Shown one piece after another: positions 43,063 to 52,475 of a DNA stretch of 52,510 nt. Position numbers and translations under genes: made by a program. This DNA comes from an uncultured Varibaculum sp. (GTDB lineage Bacteria > Actinomycetota > Actinomycetes > Actinomycetales > Actinomycetaceae). The stretch is from the NCBI RefSeq assembly GCF_902489465.1, contig NZ_CABTZZ010000013.1, forward strand, positions 1 to 52,510, given 5' to 3'. Within the stretch, counting starts at the first letter, position 1; every line of letters starts with the position of its first letter. The notes beneath the pieces are model-generated. The model saw only the letters and a program-made list of their open reading frames with translations, was not told the origin of the DNA and made no database searches.

Positions 43063-45216
43063 CTATTCGCCTCGGGTCTTAGCAATGATTTCCTCAGCAA
43101 CTGAGCGGGGGACCTCATCGTAGCTGTCAAACTGCATCGTGTAAACGGCGCGACCCTGCGTCTTTGAACGCAAGTCGCCCACATACCCAAACATTTCCGA
43201 CAGCGGAACCTTTGCCCGGACTTCCTTCACTCCATTGACATCGTCCATGGACTGAATAAATCCGCGGCGAGAGGAAAGATCACCCATCACGTCACCCATA
43301 TACTCTTCCGGAGTTCTGACCTCAACGGCCATAATCGGTTCGAGCAATACGGGCTTGGCGCGACGTGCGCCCTCCCTCAAAACCATGTTACCGGCAATCT
43401 TGAATGCCATTTCCGAAGAGTCGACGTCATGGTAAGCACCATCGGTCAAGGTCGCCTTAATACCGGTTAGCGGGTAACCAGCCAAGACGCCTCCCTCCAT
43501 GGCTTCGCGAATGCCCTGGTCTACCGACGGAATGTATTCGCGAGGAATACGTCCACCGGTAATCTTGTTTACAAACTCGTATGGTTCTTCCGCATCCGTA
43601 GGGAGCGGTTCGAAAGTGACCAGTACCTTTGCGAACTGGCCAGAACCACCGGTCTGCTTCTTGTGGGTGTACTCCACATCCTCGACCGTCTTACGGATGG
43701 TTTCGCGGTAAGCAACCATCGGTGCGCCCACGTTTGCTTCCACGTGGAACTCGCGTTTCATCCGGTCTACCAGTACGTCCAGGTGAAGCTCGCCCATACC
43801 GCCAATAACGGTCTGGCCGGTCTCGTCATCTAAGCGCACGGTGAAGGTCGGGTCTTCTTCCGCCAGGCGCTGAATCGCAATGCCCAGCTTCTCCTGGTCT
43901 GCCTTGGTCTTAGGCTCGATGGCCACGTGAATAACCGGATCCGGGAAGTTCATAGATTCCAGAACTACCGGATGGCCACTGTCGCACAAGGTATCGCCAG
44001 TGGTGGTGTCTTTCAAACCCACGAAGGCGTAAATGTTACCGGCGTGAGCAACCTCGATCGGATTTTCCTTATTGGAGTGCATCTGGAAAATCTTGCCAAC
44101 GCGCTCTTTCTTATCCTTGGTGGCGTTAGCCAGGTTAGACCCGGCCTTAATCTGCCCAGAATAAATTCGCACGTATGTCAGCTTGCCGTAGAAAGGATGC
44201 GCGGCAATCTTAAACGCTAAAGCAGCGAAAGGAGCCTCATTGTCCGGAGGACAAAGCACCGTCTTTTCTTCATCGCGGGGTAAATGTCCCTCAAGAGCGG
44301 GAACATCCAACGGCGAAGGCAGGTAACGCAAAACGCCATCGAGAACCGGCTGTACACCCTTGTTCTTGAAAGCACTACCCGCGAACACCGGGTAGATTTC
44401 GCTCTTCAAAGTGAGTTCGCGAATACCCGCGATAATCTGTTCGTTGGTAAGCTCCCCGTTTTCCAGGTAAGCCTCCATCAATTCATCGTTGGCTTCTGCG
44501 GCAGCGTCAATCAGCTTTTCACGGTATTCAACGGCGCGATCTTTCAAATCGTCCGGAATTTCCGCGTATTCCAGCACCGCACCCAAAGTGGGGTCGCCTT
44601 CTTTAACCTTGCCACCGGCTTTCTCGGCCTGCTCGGCGCTGAAAGTCTCGGGGAAGTAGATTGCTTTCATTTCCAGCAAATCAACAACCCCTTTAAACTC
44701 AGCCTCAGCGCCAATCGGCAAGACCATAACAACTGGCTTGGCGTGCAGACGGTCTTCAATGGTCTTTACCGAGTAGTAGAAGTCCGCACCCAGTTTGTCC
44801 ATCTTATTGACGAAGCAAATACGGGGAACATCATACTTATCCGCCTGACGCCAAACGGTTTCCGACTGGGGCTCTACGCCCTCTTTGCCGTCGAAAACGG
44901 CTACTGCACCGTCGAGGACGCGCAGGGAGCGCTCTACCTCAACAGTAAAGTCAACGTGACCAGGGGTGTCAATGATGTTAATCTGCTTACCGTTCCAAAA
45001 ACAGGTAGTTGCCGCGGAAGTAATGGTGATGCCGCGTTCTTTTTCCTGTTCCATCCAGTCCATGGTGCCGGCACCATCATGGGTTTCCCCAATCTTGTAG
45101 TTGATGCCCGTGTAATACAGGATGCGTTCAGTTACGGTGGTTTTACCAGCATCAATGTGTGCCATGATGCCGATGTTGCGAACCTGAGATAGGTCAGCAA
45201 GCACTTCTAATGCCAC
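43063..45216 (-). CDS. fusA: Elongation factor G
   Basis: 717 residues, normal length. GTPase motifs AHIDAGKTT, RGITITSA, DTPGHVDF and NKMDKLGAD, then the translocase domains including the domain IV stretch and the final FDSYDEVPRSVAEEI. Drives tRNA-mRNA translocation and, with RRF, ribosome recycling. 21 bases after rpsG. Confidence 0.98.
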   Translation of the reverse strand: MALEVLADLSQVRNIGIMAHIDAGKTTVTERILYYTGINYKIGETHDGAGTMDWMEQEKERGITITSAATTCFWNGKQINIIDTPGHVDFTVEVERSLRVLDGAVAVFDGKEGVEPQSETVWRQADKYDVPRICFVNKMDKLGADFYYSVKTIEDRLHAKPVVMVLPIGAEAEFKGVVDLLEMKAIYFPETFSAEQAEKAGGKVKEGDPTLGAVLEYAEIPDDLKDRAVEYREKLIDAAAEANDELMEAYLENGELTNEQIIAGIRELTLKSEIYPVFAGSAFKNKGVQPVLDGVLRYLPSPLDVPALEGHLPRDEEKTVLCPPDNEAPFAALAFKIAAHPFYGKLTYVRIYSGQIKAGSNLANATKDKKERVGKIFQMHSNKENPIEVAHAGNIYAFVGLKDTTTGDTLCDSGHPVVLESMNFPDPVIHVAIEPKTKADQEKLGIAIQRLAEEDPTFTVRLDDETGQTVIGGMGELHLDVLVDRMKREFHVEANVGAPMVAYRETIRKTVEDVEYTHKKQTGGSGQFAKVLVTFEPLPTDAEEPYEFVNKITGGRIPREYIPSVDQGIREAMEGGVLAGYPLTGIKATLTDGAYHDVDSSEMAFKIAGNMVLREGARRAKPVLLEPIMAVEVRTPEEYMGDVMGDLSSRRGFIQSMDDVNGVKEVRAKVPLSEMFGYVGDLRSKTQGRAVYTMQFDSYDEVPRSVAEEIIAKTRGE

Positions 45217-45237
45217 AATCGTTCCTTCCGGTTAGGT

Positions 45238-45708
45238 TTACCAGCGGTAATGCGCGAAAGCCTTGTTGGACTCCGCCATCTTGTGCATATCTTCACGACG
45301 CTTCCCCGCAGCACCCAAGCCGTTGGAAGCATCCAAAATTTCGTTCATGAGGCGTTCGGTCATGGTCTTCTCGCGACGCTGCCGCGAAAAGTCAACCAGC
45401 CAACGCAGCGCCAAAGTGGTCGCGCGCGCCGGGCGCACTTCCACCGGAACCTGGTAGGTGGCGCCACCTACACGACGAGAACGAACCTCAAGAGCAGGAC
45501 GAACATTTTCTAGAGCTCGTTTGAGCACGCTTACCGGTTCCTGCTCGGTACGTTCACGTACGCCCTCGAGCGCACCGTAAACGATACGTTCCGCCAAAGA
45601 TTTCTTGCCGTCTAGCAGCACCCGATTGACCAACTGGGTGACAATGGTCGAGTTGTAAACCGGATCAACTGCCAAAGGGCGCTTGGGAGCTGGACCTTTA
45701 CGAGGCAT
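45238..45708 (-). CDS. rpsG: Ribosomal protein uS7
   Basis: 156 residues from ATG 45708, where the protein begins MPRKGPAPKRPLAVDPVYNS as in homologues and lies one base after rpsL; the frame runs on upstream only as read-through of rpsL in another frame. S7 nucleates 30S head assembly and can repress the str operon in E. coli. Confidence 0.97.
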   Translation of the reverse strand: MPRKGPAPKRPLAVDPVYNSTIVTQLVNRVLLDGKKSLAERIVYGALEGVRERTEQEPVSVLKRALENVRPALEVRSRRVGGATYQVPVEVRPARATTLALRWLVDFSRQRREKTMTERLMNEILDASNGLGAAGKRREDMHKMAESNKAFAHYRW

Positions 45709-45709
45709 A

Positions 45710-46084
45710 CTACTTCTTCTCCTTCTTCGCGCCGTACTTGGATCGACCTTGGCCACGGTCACGCACACCCTGGGTGTCCAGCGCGCCGCGCACGATGTGG
45801 AAACGCACACCGGGCAGATCCTTTACACGTCCACCACGCACCAGCACAATGGAGTGTTCTTGCAGATTATGTCCCTCGCCGGGGATGTAAGCGGTCACTT
45901 CAATACCGCTGGACAGGCGAACACGCGCCACTTTCCGCAATGCCGAGTTCGGCTTCTTCGGGGTGGTGGTGTAAACACGAGTGCAAACGCCGCGACGCTG
46001 GGGAGACCCCTTTAGCGCACGAGTTTTACTCTTCGCCTTCTTAGTTGAGCGTCCTTTGCGGACCAACTGTTGGATGGTAGGCAC
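45710..46084 (-). CDS. rpsL: Ribosomal protein uS12
   Basis: 124 residues, standard: MPTIQQLVRKGR, TTTPKKPNSALRKVARVRL and VRGGRVKDLPGVRFHIVRG. Both lysines linked with streptomycin sensitivity (the K in TPKKPNS and the K in GGRVKDLPG) are the wild-type residues. Decoding-centre protein. First gene of the str operon. Confidence 0.98.
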   Translation of the reverse strand: MPTIQQLVRKGRSTKKAKSKTRALKGSPQRRGVCTRVYTTTPKKPNSALRKVARVRLSSGIEVTAYIPGEGHNLQEHSIVLVRGGRVKDLPGVRFHIVRGALDTQGVRDRGQGRSKYGAKKEKK

Positions 46085-46356
46085 TACTTCTCCTGTTACT
46101 TAATGTCGAAACACTTGCCACGCGGTACCAAGATATCAGCCCCAGAAACGGGCATACTGCACCGCCGGGGCCGGCCCGCCAGGTTAAGGCTGCACAGGAT
46201 GCTTGCCTAGGTGGTCAGCGGATCGCGCCTAACTGACTTACCCTTAACGTCCGGAGCTCAACGGAGTAGAGCCCGTGCCAGGAAACCTGGCTAGTTCGGG
46301 GCCCGGTATCGCGGGCACCATGTTTAAAGTTAGTCAGCCCCCCTATTGCTGGTCAA
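46085..46356 (-). promoter_or_regulatory. Promoter and structured leader of the str operon
   Basis: Minus-strand -35 TTGACC at 46356-46351 and -10 TAACTT at 46332-46327 with an 18-base spacer. The leader of about 235 bases contains hairpins GCCCG-CGATAC-CGGGC and GCCAGG-TTT-CCTGGC (46300 to 46270 region) and no reading frame of note. It could be a site for autoregulation. The rest of the 397-base gap belongs to the menF promoter. Confidence 0.45.
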
Positions 46357-46467
46357 ACCGGATTAACCAATAAAAGCCCTTTTGTGACTGATTCCATCTG
46401 CAAAGCTAGAACTCCGGGATCCTTTGTCAATATGACCGGTAGGTTCGTGTCGGCTCGCTTCCTGGCT

Positions 46468-46481
46468 TATTATGGGGAATC
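46468..46481 (+). promoter_or_regulatory. -10 box of menF, possibly giving a leaderless mRNA
   Basis: TATTAT at 46468-46473 ends eight bases before the GTG start, so transcription would begin at or next to the start codon. The -35 region (TTCGTG, 18 bases up) is weak. Confidence 0.35.
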
Positions 46482-47864
46482 GTGTGTCCATCTAGCCTAT
46501 ATGCCAGCGGAGTTTTGCAATACCGCGTATCGCGGCTAAGCGATCAAAAATGCTCCTTTGAGCAGGCAATAGGGCTTTTAAAGGAAAAGCATCGGCTAAT
46601 TTCACCGGAAACCGCTGCCCCGGATACCTTTACCGTTTGGAGCGGGCCGAGGCTCAAGTTAGCGGGTTTAGGAATCGCTTGGCAGACCCGTTTTAGCGGC
46701 GATAACGCTTTTTCTATAGCCGAGGACGCGTGGCGGGATTTGTGCGAGCACGCGGTGAATACTGCCGGTAACCCGAGCGATATTCCCAAGGGAAGTACCG
46801 GGGGCAAGCATACTGAAGCAGGAAAACTAAATTGGCCGCTAGTTTTGGGCAGTTTCGGATTCACTGCCGCCACCCCCTCCCTGCTACTAGTGCCGGCTTT
46901 AGCCGTAGTTTCCAGCGGCTCTCACACCTGGCTGTGGCAAGCTAGCTGGCAGGCAAAGCAAGCAGATTTCCGGGGACGCCGCGGGAATACCCAGGAAGAC
47001 GCGAAGTCGACTGCAGCACATACTGCCCAATCATCCCCGCTATCGCTTTCCAGCCCAGCGCAGGTAGTTAGCGAAACGTACCCGCATTTAAAACCAGAAG
47101 CCTGGAAGACGGCAGTCGGGTGCGCGGCAGCAGAAATCCGCTCCGGAAGGGCAGAAAAAATCGTACTTGCCCGTGATAAAGAACTACGCTTTGATCGCGA
47201 TGTTTCCTTGACTAGGGTCACCAAATACTTGGCCGACAAGTACCCTAACTGCTGGACTTATGCGCTTGGTGACCTGGTGGGAGCCAGCCCCGAAATGCTA
47301 GCTAGCGTAAACGAAGGGAAGCTGCTATGCCGCGTCCTGGCAGGCTCTGCCGCTCCCGGTAAAGAACAACGCCTGTTAAGCGATCCCAAAGAGCAGCTAG
47401 AGCATCGCTTAGCGGTACAAAGCGCCCAGGATTCGCTGACCGACCTGAATTTAGATTTAGAGGTACCTGCCCCCCACCTACTGCACCTGGGGTATGTTAC
47501 CCATTTGGCAACCGATATTACCGCTGAAAACCTTACGGAACAGGCAGTTACTTCTCTGCGTGCGGCAGCAGCGCTCCATCCCACGGCGGCAGTTTGCGGC
47601 AAACCCCGCGAAGTAGCTGCCGAACGTCTGTCCGCCCTAGAAGCTATGGATCGGCGCCGGTACGCCGCCCCGATCGGTTGGATGGACGCTAGCGGCGAGG
47701 GCGAGTGGGCGATTGCCCTGCGCTGCGCGCAGCGTGACCCTGCTCGCGCTGATACCTATCGCCTGATTGCCGGGGCGGGAATCATGGCAGATTCTGATCC
47801 CCAGCAAGAACTGGCTGAAACGGAAACCAAAATGTTACCTCTGTACCGCGCTCTCCAGGCGTAA
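46482..47864 (+). CDS. menF: Isochorismate synthase (menaquinone pathway)
   Basis: 460 residues. The C-terminal two thirds is a chorismate-binding domain: EIRSGRAEKIVLARDKELRF, CRVLAGSAAPGKEQ, EHRLAVQSAQDSL, LHPTAAVCGKPREVA, YAAPIGWMDASGEGEWAIALRCA and GAGIMADSDPQQELAETETKM. It converts chorismate to isochorismate, the substrate of MenD, whose gene faces it eight bases away; this context favours menaquinone over siderophore synthesis. The start is GTG 46482, without a good ribosome-binding site. A related chorismate enzyme (salicylate or anthranilate type) is less likely given the neighbours. Confidence 0.88.
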   Translation: MCPSSLYASGVLQYRVSRLSDQKCSFEQAIGLLKEKHRLISPETAAPDTFTVWSGPRLKLAGLGIAWQTRFSGDNAFSIAEDAWRDLCEHAVNTAGNPSDIPKGSTGGKHTEAGKLNWPLVLGSFGFTAATPSLLLVPALAVVSSGSHTWLWQASWQAKQADFRGRRGNTQEDAKSTAAHTAQSSPLSLSSPAQVVSETYPHLKPEAWKTAVGCAAAEIRSGRAEKIVLARDKELRFDRDVSLTRVTKYLADKYPNCWTYALGDLVGASPEMLASVNEGKLLCRVLAGSAAPGKEQRLLSDPKEQLEHRLAVQSAQDSLTDLNLDLEVPAPHLLHLGYVTHLATDITAENLTEQAVTSLRAAAALHPTAAVCGKPREVAAERLSALEAMDRRRYAAPIGWMDASGEGEWAIALRCAQRDPARADTYRLIAGAGIMADSDPQQELAETETKMLPLYRALQA

Positions 47865-47872
47865 AATTTGGT

Positions 47873-50050
47873 TTAAAGCGCAGCTAATTCCCGGCGGATT
47901 TCAGATTCTAAAGCGGCACGGCGAGCACGCAAATCCGGCAAATAAGCATTAATTTCCACGATTTCCCGGCGTGGATTTTCACAAAGAATCTTTTTCAGTT
48001 CCTCTATGTCCTTTGCGCACCGGTAATCCCAACCGAGGCCGGTGGCAAGCGCGGAAAGGTCGAAATCTTGCGGCGTCAAAAAATAGCGCTCAAATACTTC
48101 CTGGTTCTCCTGTTCACCGTGTTCAAGGGTTGCGAAGATGCGCCCTCCCCCATCGCTGAGTACCAACAGCTGTAAGACCGGCGTGGCCTCCAAAGGCCCA
48201 GTGAGCAACCCGGTCAAATCATGCAGGCAAGTTAAATCTCCGGCAATCAGCCGCACCGCCCGCCCAGTTCCGGAAGCTAGCCCCAAGGCAGTCGCGATAT
48301 TTCCATCGATCCCTGCCAAGCCGCGATTCGCGCAATAGGTGATCCCCCGATCCCCGCGCGCGGCCAAATCGAAAGCACGAATCGTATTAGAGGCACCGAG
48401 CATCGTCAGCGGAGGCGCACCGGCAGCGGTCATCTTTTTATCGTCTAGCTGGGCAGGCGCGCTCTCGCCGCTTCCTACAGTACCCGAATACCTGACATTA
48501 TCCGCGCTGTTTAAAACTTTTTTAGCCTTCGCTCCCCTGACCTGAGCTGAATCAGGGTCACGGTTAGCCCACGCTTCATATACATCCTCATAGATGCGGG
48601 CGAGAGCGAAAGGATCGATCCCCATTTCCAGTTCCCGCAGGCTACCTTCTAGTTCCGGGGCGCTTTCGGGAGAGGACATGCGGAGGCGGTGGGCAGCTTC
48701 GTTCTCAGCTTGTCGGGCTTCACCGGAGGTGGTAAAACCATGATTTTTTAGGTTTATCGAGGGCGCAGTCTGCCCATCCGCTACTACCTGCGGAAGATCA
48801 CCAGGATCAAACGCCGCATAGTTGGCGTTTTGCCACACGGTTACTGCCCGACGATCAACACCTGTGCGGTAGGCACGTTCAACCGCTTGCGCTGCCTGGC
48901 GCCATCGTGCCAACCAAGCAGGGCTAGCCGCCGCGGGAAAAACGTTATCTACCTGCGCGGTGGTGGTTGAAACATATTTTCCGGTGAGATTGCTAGCCGC
49001 TCCCAAACTAGGCAAACGGTAGATGGGAATATCTTCCCGGGAAAGCAGCGCAGTTACCGGACGGGACAAAGTGGCATGCCCAGATACAATAACCTGCTCT
49101 ATTTCATAAGCGAAGGCAGGAAGCACTTGCGGAGCGTGACAGATCTGCACCACGTTTCCCCCCTTGAGGGTAACGGTGGGTTCCGCCAGCACCGGAAGCC
49201 CCCATTCTTGCGCCGCTTGCGCCACTTGCGGGTGGCATTGATCCGCCAACACCACCACCGTTTTTGCGTTTTTTCGGGGCGGTTCACCTCCGCCATCAGC
49301 AACTATCTGCGTTTTGAAAGATCTTAGCGAGGAGGTCACACTTTCGCCTTGCTCTAAGGTAAGAGCTAGCAACTCGGGCGGAATCTGCCAAGTATTAGAA
49401 GTTACCAAAGGGGGCGAAAAACACAAATTAATATGTAGCGGGCAGCGCAGCGCGGAGCCACTCTCACCCTGACCCCTCGCCTGCGCGAGAGCTGCACTCA
49501 AGCGGTCTTTTACTACCTGCAGGGCGTCCTCGCTACCGTCAATATCTAATGCTACCGGGCAGGCAGCCCCGAAAATCTTTTCCTGCCAGGTAGTTTGGTT
49601 CGCCCCGGTGCCGCGAGCGGTGCGGGGACGATCAGCGCTCAAGGCAATCAGCGGGACGCCACAGTGGAAAGCTTCCAGCAATCCTGCATGTAACTCCGCC
49701 ACTGCAGTCCCCGAAGTGACCACCAGGGCTACGGGATTGTAGGCCGCGTCCTCACCTTTATATATACCGGATTTGGCCAGTCCGAGCGCATAGAAAGCCG
49801 CAGAACGCTCATCCAGGCGCACATGGGTACGCACCACCCCCGCCTGTTCTAACGCTGCCAAAGCATAGGTTAGGGGCGCAGAACGAGAACCCGGACAAAT
49901 CACGAAATCACGCACTCCGGCGCGCACTAATTCGCTGACCACTAGTCGCGCTAAGGAGGTGGCTGATTCTAGGTGCCCTCCAGTCAGGTCTGGGGATTGA
50001 TTATTTTGGGAGCTGCGGGAGGGAGTGGAGGGAAAAGAAACGTCGCTCAC
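47873..50050 (-). CDS. menD: 2-succinyl-5-enolpyruvyl-6-hydroxy-3-cyclohexene-1-carboxylate synthase
   Basis: 725 residues; thiamine-diphosphate enzyme that joins isochorismate and 2-oxoglutarate. N-terminal domain: DFVICPGSRSAPLTYAL, RLDERSAAFYALGLAK with the conserved Glu, VVTSGTAVAELHAGLLEA. C-terminal domain: YCANRGLAGIDGNIATALGLA and LIAGDLTCLHDLTGLL, the cofactor-binding Asp region. It is about 150 residues longer than usual; most of the excess lies between about 450 and 545, a hydrophilic low-conservation stretch. It begins inside the end of menC (4-base overlap), so the two are coupled. Confidence 0.93.
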   Translation of the reverse strand: MSDVSFPSTPSRSSQNNQSPDLTGGHLESATSLARLVVSELVRAGVRDFVICPGSRSAPLTYALAALEQAGVVRTHVRLDERSAAFYALGLAKSGIYKGEDAAYNPVALVVTSGTAVAELHAGLLEAFHCGVPLIALSADRPRTARGTGANQTTWQEKIFGAACPVALDIDGSEDALQVVKDRLSAALAQARGQGESGSALRCPLHINLCFSPPLVTSNTWQIPPELLALTLEQGESVTSSLRSFKTQIVADGGGEPPRKNAKTVVVLADQCHPQVAQAAQEWGLPVLAEPTVTLKGGNVVQICHAPQVLPAFAYEIEQVIVSGHATLSRPVTALLSREDIPIYRLPSLGAASNLTGKYVSTTTAQVDNVFPAAASPAWLARWRQAAQAVERAYRTGVDRRAVTVWQNANYAAFDPGDLPQVVADGQTAPSINLKNHGFTTSGEARQAENEAAHRLRMSSPESAPELEGSLRELEMGIDPFALARIYEDVYEAWANRDPDSAQVRGAKAKKVLNSADNVRYSGTVGSGESAPAQLDDKKMTAAGAPPLTMLGASNTIRAFDLAARGDRGITYCANRGLAGIDGNIATALGLASGTGRAVRLIAGDLTCLHDLTGLLTGPLEATPVLQLLVLSDGGGRIFATLEHGEQENQEVFERYFLTPQDFDLSALATGLGWDYRCAKDIEELKKILCENPRREIVEINAYLPDLRARRAALESEIRRELAAL

Positions 50051-51132
50051 CGACTAGCTACCTCCGCTACGTCCCGCATCCGCTGACTCCAACGGTTAAC
50101 CAGATCTCGGCGGTTATCGTTGTCAGGGGCACTAATTAAGTCGGAGTTTATTTCTACTTCCCGCACTTCTAGCTGACCATCCCGCACCTGCCAGGGCTGG
50201 CGAGAAACGTCAGATTTAAGCAACTGGCTGGTGGCCAGGCCACAGGCATGGGGAAGCCGGGTCATTGCGGCTCCGGCGCGCACCCCTAATCCGATACCGA
50301 TGGCACTATCAACTGCGGAAGAAACCACCACTTCCATCCCGCGTTCATTAGCTTTTTTCGCTAAATCAATAACCGCTGATACTCCCCCCAGGGGCTGGAT
50401 TTTCACAATCATCACATCCGCGCAGCCTGTCGGCAAGTCGGCGAGTGGATCTGGGGAGCGGCGAATCAGCTCATCAACCGCGAGTGGCACCGAAGTTGCG
50501 CCTCGCAATTCCAGTAATTCCCGGGCGCTCTTGCAGGGCTGCTCGACATATTCCAATCCTCCTGCTGCCTCGTCTAAGGCCGCTATCGCCTCCTTGGCTT
50601 CCGCCAGGTTCCACGCGCCATTAGCATCTACCCGAATCCGGCAGTCCCCGCCGAATTGGTTTTCGAGGGCAGCGCGCACCGCTTTTACTCGTTCCACATC
50701 ACCGGCAAGTTCAGTGCCCCGATCTGCTACTTTAACCTTCGCAGTCCGGCAGCCTCCGCTTTGCTCCACAATTTCCGTGGCGCGTCTAGGCGATACCACT
50801 GGCACAGTCACGTTCACCGGTACACTGTCTCGCAGCGGAGCGGGCAACGCCTCGGTCAAAGCGTTAACCGCTGACCACAGCCATCGTTTAGATTCGTGCG
50901 GTCCATAATCCCAAAAAGGCGCGAATTCGCCCCAACGGTTACCAGAACGCAACAGCACGCCCTCGCGCACAATTATTCGACGGAAGCGGTTGACCAGCGG
51001 CAAGGAATACACCAGTGCCTGGTCAATGTCGATCGCGGGAAACTCAGAGTTTTCAAATAGTTTACCGAGGTCACTAACTTGTACCTGCGGCACCTCCACT
51101 AGCATCGGGTCGCTTATGTTTCCTGCCATCAC
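50047..51132 (-). CDS. menC: o-Succinylbenzoate synthase
   Basis: 361 residues, enolase superfamily. Catalytic Lys in AKVKVADRG; metal ligands in RIRVDANGAW, YVEQPCK and AVDELIRR; second catalytic Lys in MIVKIQPLGGV. It dehydrates SHCHC, the product made from MenD's product, to o-succinylbenzoate. Residues 1-25 before the usual N-terminus may be an extension. Gap to menB upstream is 110 bases. Confidence 0.9.
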   Translation of the reverse strand: MMAGNISDPMLVEVPQVQVSDLGKLFENSEFPAIDIDQALVYSLPLVNRFRRIIVREGVLLRSGNRWGEFAPFWDYGPHESKRWLWSAVNALTEALPAPLRDSVPVNVTVPVVSPRRATEIVEQSGGCRTAKVKVADRGTELAGDVERVKAVRAALENQFGGDCRIRVDANGAWNLAEAKEAIAALDEAAGGLEYVEQPCKSARELLELRGATSVPLAVDELIRRSPDPLADLPTGCADVMIVKIQPLGGVSAVIDLAKKANERGMEVVVSSAVDSAIGIGLGVRAGAAMTRLPHACGLATSQLLKSDVSRQPWQVRDGQLEVREVEINSDLISAPDNDNRRDLVNRWSQRMRDVAEVASR

Positions 51133-51242
51133 GTTGTCCTTGTTATCTTTCGAATCCTTCTATTTACACAAGTAGCACTTGACCTGGCACTGACCGGTTA
51201 ATTCTACCGTTTCCTATTGTCGACCTATTTGCGCCCAAAAAC

Positions 51243-52334
51243 CTAATAGTAGTGGGGGAAAGGTGTCCAATCCGGTTCTCGATGCTCCAAAAAGGCACGT
51301 CGCCCCTCCTCGGCTTCATCGGTGCCATAGGCCAAACGAGTTGCCTCCCCGGCGAATAGCTGCTGCCCCAGCAAACCATCATCTGCCAGGTTAAATGCAT
51401 ATTTCAGCATCCGGATAGCCTGCGGGGATTTACGGGCAATAGTCAGCGCCCACTCTAAAGCTACGGTTTCTAGCTGCTGGTGCGGAACCGCCTCATTTAC
51501 CACTCCCCAATCTGCCGCCTGCTGGGCATCATAAGTGTTCGCCAGATAAAAGATTTGCCGCGCACGTTTGTCGCCGACCTGTCGCGCCAGCAGGGCTGAA
51601 CCGTATCCGGCATCAAAGGAGCCAACGTTGGCATCGGTTTGTTTAAAGCGGGCATGCTCTACGCTGGCCAGCGCTAAATCACACACCACTACCAGCGAGT
51701 GTCCACCCCCGGCAGCCCATCCGGGAACCGCTGCAATTACCGGTTTCGGCATCGCGCGAATTAGGCGCTGCACCTCCAGGATGTGCAGGCGTCCGGTACG
51801 CGCCAAATCCAGATTTTGGCGCCGCTGGGAAACTTCCGCATCCGGATCGGCACCCTCTTGTTCGTAGCGATATCCCCCTCGGTCTCGAATCCGCTGGTCA
51901 CCGCCGGAGCAAAAGCTGTAGCCTCCATCAGAATCGCTCGGCCCATTCCCGGTGAGGATTATCGCTGCTACATCGGCGGCGCTGCGCCCGTATTCCAGGC
52001 ACGTCAGCAATTCATCTACGGTATGGGGACGAAAAGCATTGCGCACCTGCGGACGATCAAACGCAATCCGCAAAACCGGAAGTTTCGCCCCATTTTCCCC
52101 CCGATCAGCCAATTCGGTGGCGGCTAAGTCGGTTAGCTGATAGCGGTCTCGCCCCGGTTTATACGTTTTTTGATGCTCCTTCGATTCGAACGAGGACGCG
52201 GCGGCGAGGGCATCCGCCCCTCCCGCTTTCACTACCGCTCGATGAAAAGTCAGGTCAGTTAGCTTTTCAAAGCCGGGAACTGGAACCCAACGCTGCGCGT
52301 CAAAAGTATCAGAAACATGTGCAAGCTGGCTCAT
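51243..52334 (-). CDS. menB: 1,4-Dihydroxy-2-naphthoyl-CoA synthase
   Basis: 363 residues, crotonase fold. It closes the second ring of the naphthoquinone from o-succinylbenzoyl-CoA. Oxyanion-hole and active-site segments are visible: GYSFCSGGDQRIRDRGGY, VIAAVPGWAAGGGHSLVVVCDLALAS and the MenB-specific SFDAGYGSALLARQVG (with the catalytic Asp) and ANTYDAQQAADWGVVNE. It is longer than most MenB (~280-310) because of an N-terminal extension and an insert around residues 65-90. Order menB-menC-menD on the minus strand. The CoA ligase menE is not in the window. Confidence 0.93.
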   Translation of the reverse strand: MSQLAHVSDTFDAQRWVPVPGFEKLTDLTFHRAVVKAGGADALAAASSFESKEHQKTYKPGRDRYQLTDLAATELADRGENGAKLPVLRIAFDRPQVRNAFRPHTVDELLTCLEYGRSAADVAAIILTGNGPSDSDGGYSFCSGGDQRIRDRGGYRYEQEGADPDAEVSQRRQNLDLARTGRLHILEVQRLIRAMPKPVIAAVPGWAAGGGHSLVVVCDLALASVEHARFKQTDANVGSFDAGYGSALLARQVGDKRARQIFYLANTYDAQQAADWGVVNEAVPHQQLETVALEWALTIARKSPQAIRMLKYAFNLADDGLLGQQLFAGEATRLAYGTDEAEEGRRAFLEHREPDWTPFPHYY

Positions 52335-52401
52335 ACCCCCACCCTATCGCGAGCGCGGTTAGCAAGTTTCCGTAGTATTCCACACAAAGCAAGAAGCTTT
52401 C

Positions 52402-52475
52402 CCTCCCGCTCTATGCGCGGGAGGAGTTTTTCGTGTAGTTCCCGCGGGGAGCCTGGGTTTTTCCTCCCTCCTCAG
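52402..52475. repeat. Hairpin and partial family A element near the right edge
   Basis: CCTCCCGC-loop-GCGGGAGG (52402-52424) followed by AGTTTTT resembles a plus-strand terminator. Next, CCCGCGGGGAGCCTGGGTTT and TTCCTCCCTCC (52441-52471) match the left arm and box of a family A element; the expected inner palindrome does not follow before the window ends at 52510. Confidence 0.45.
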
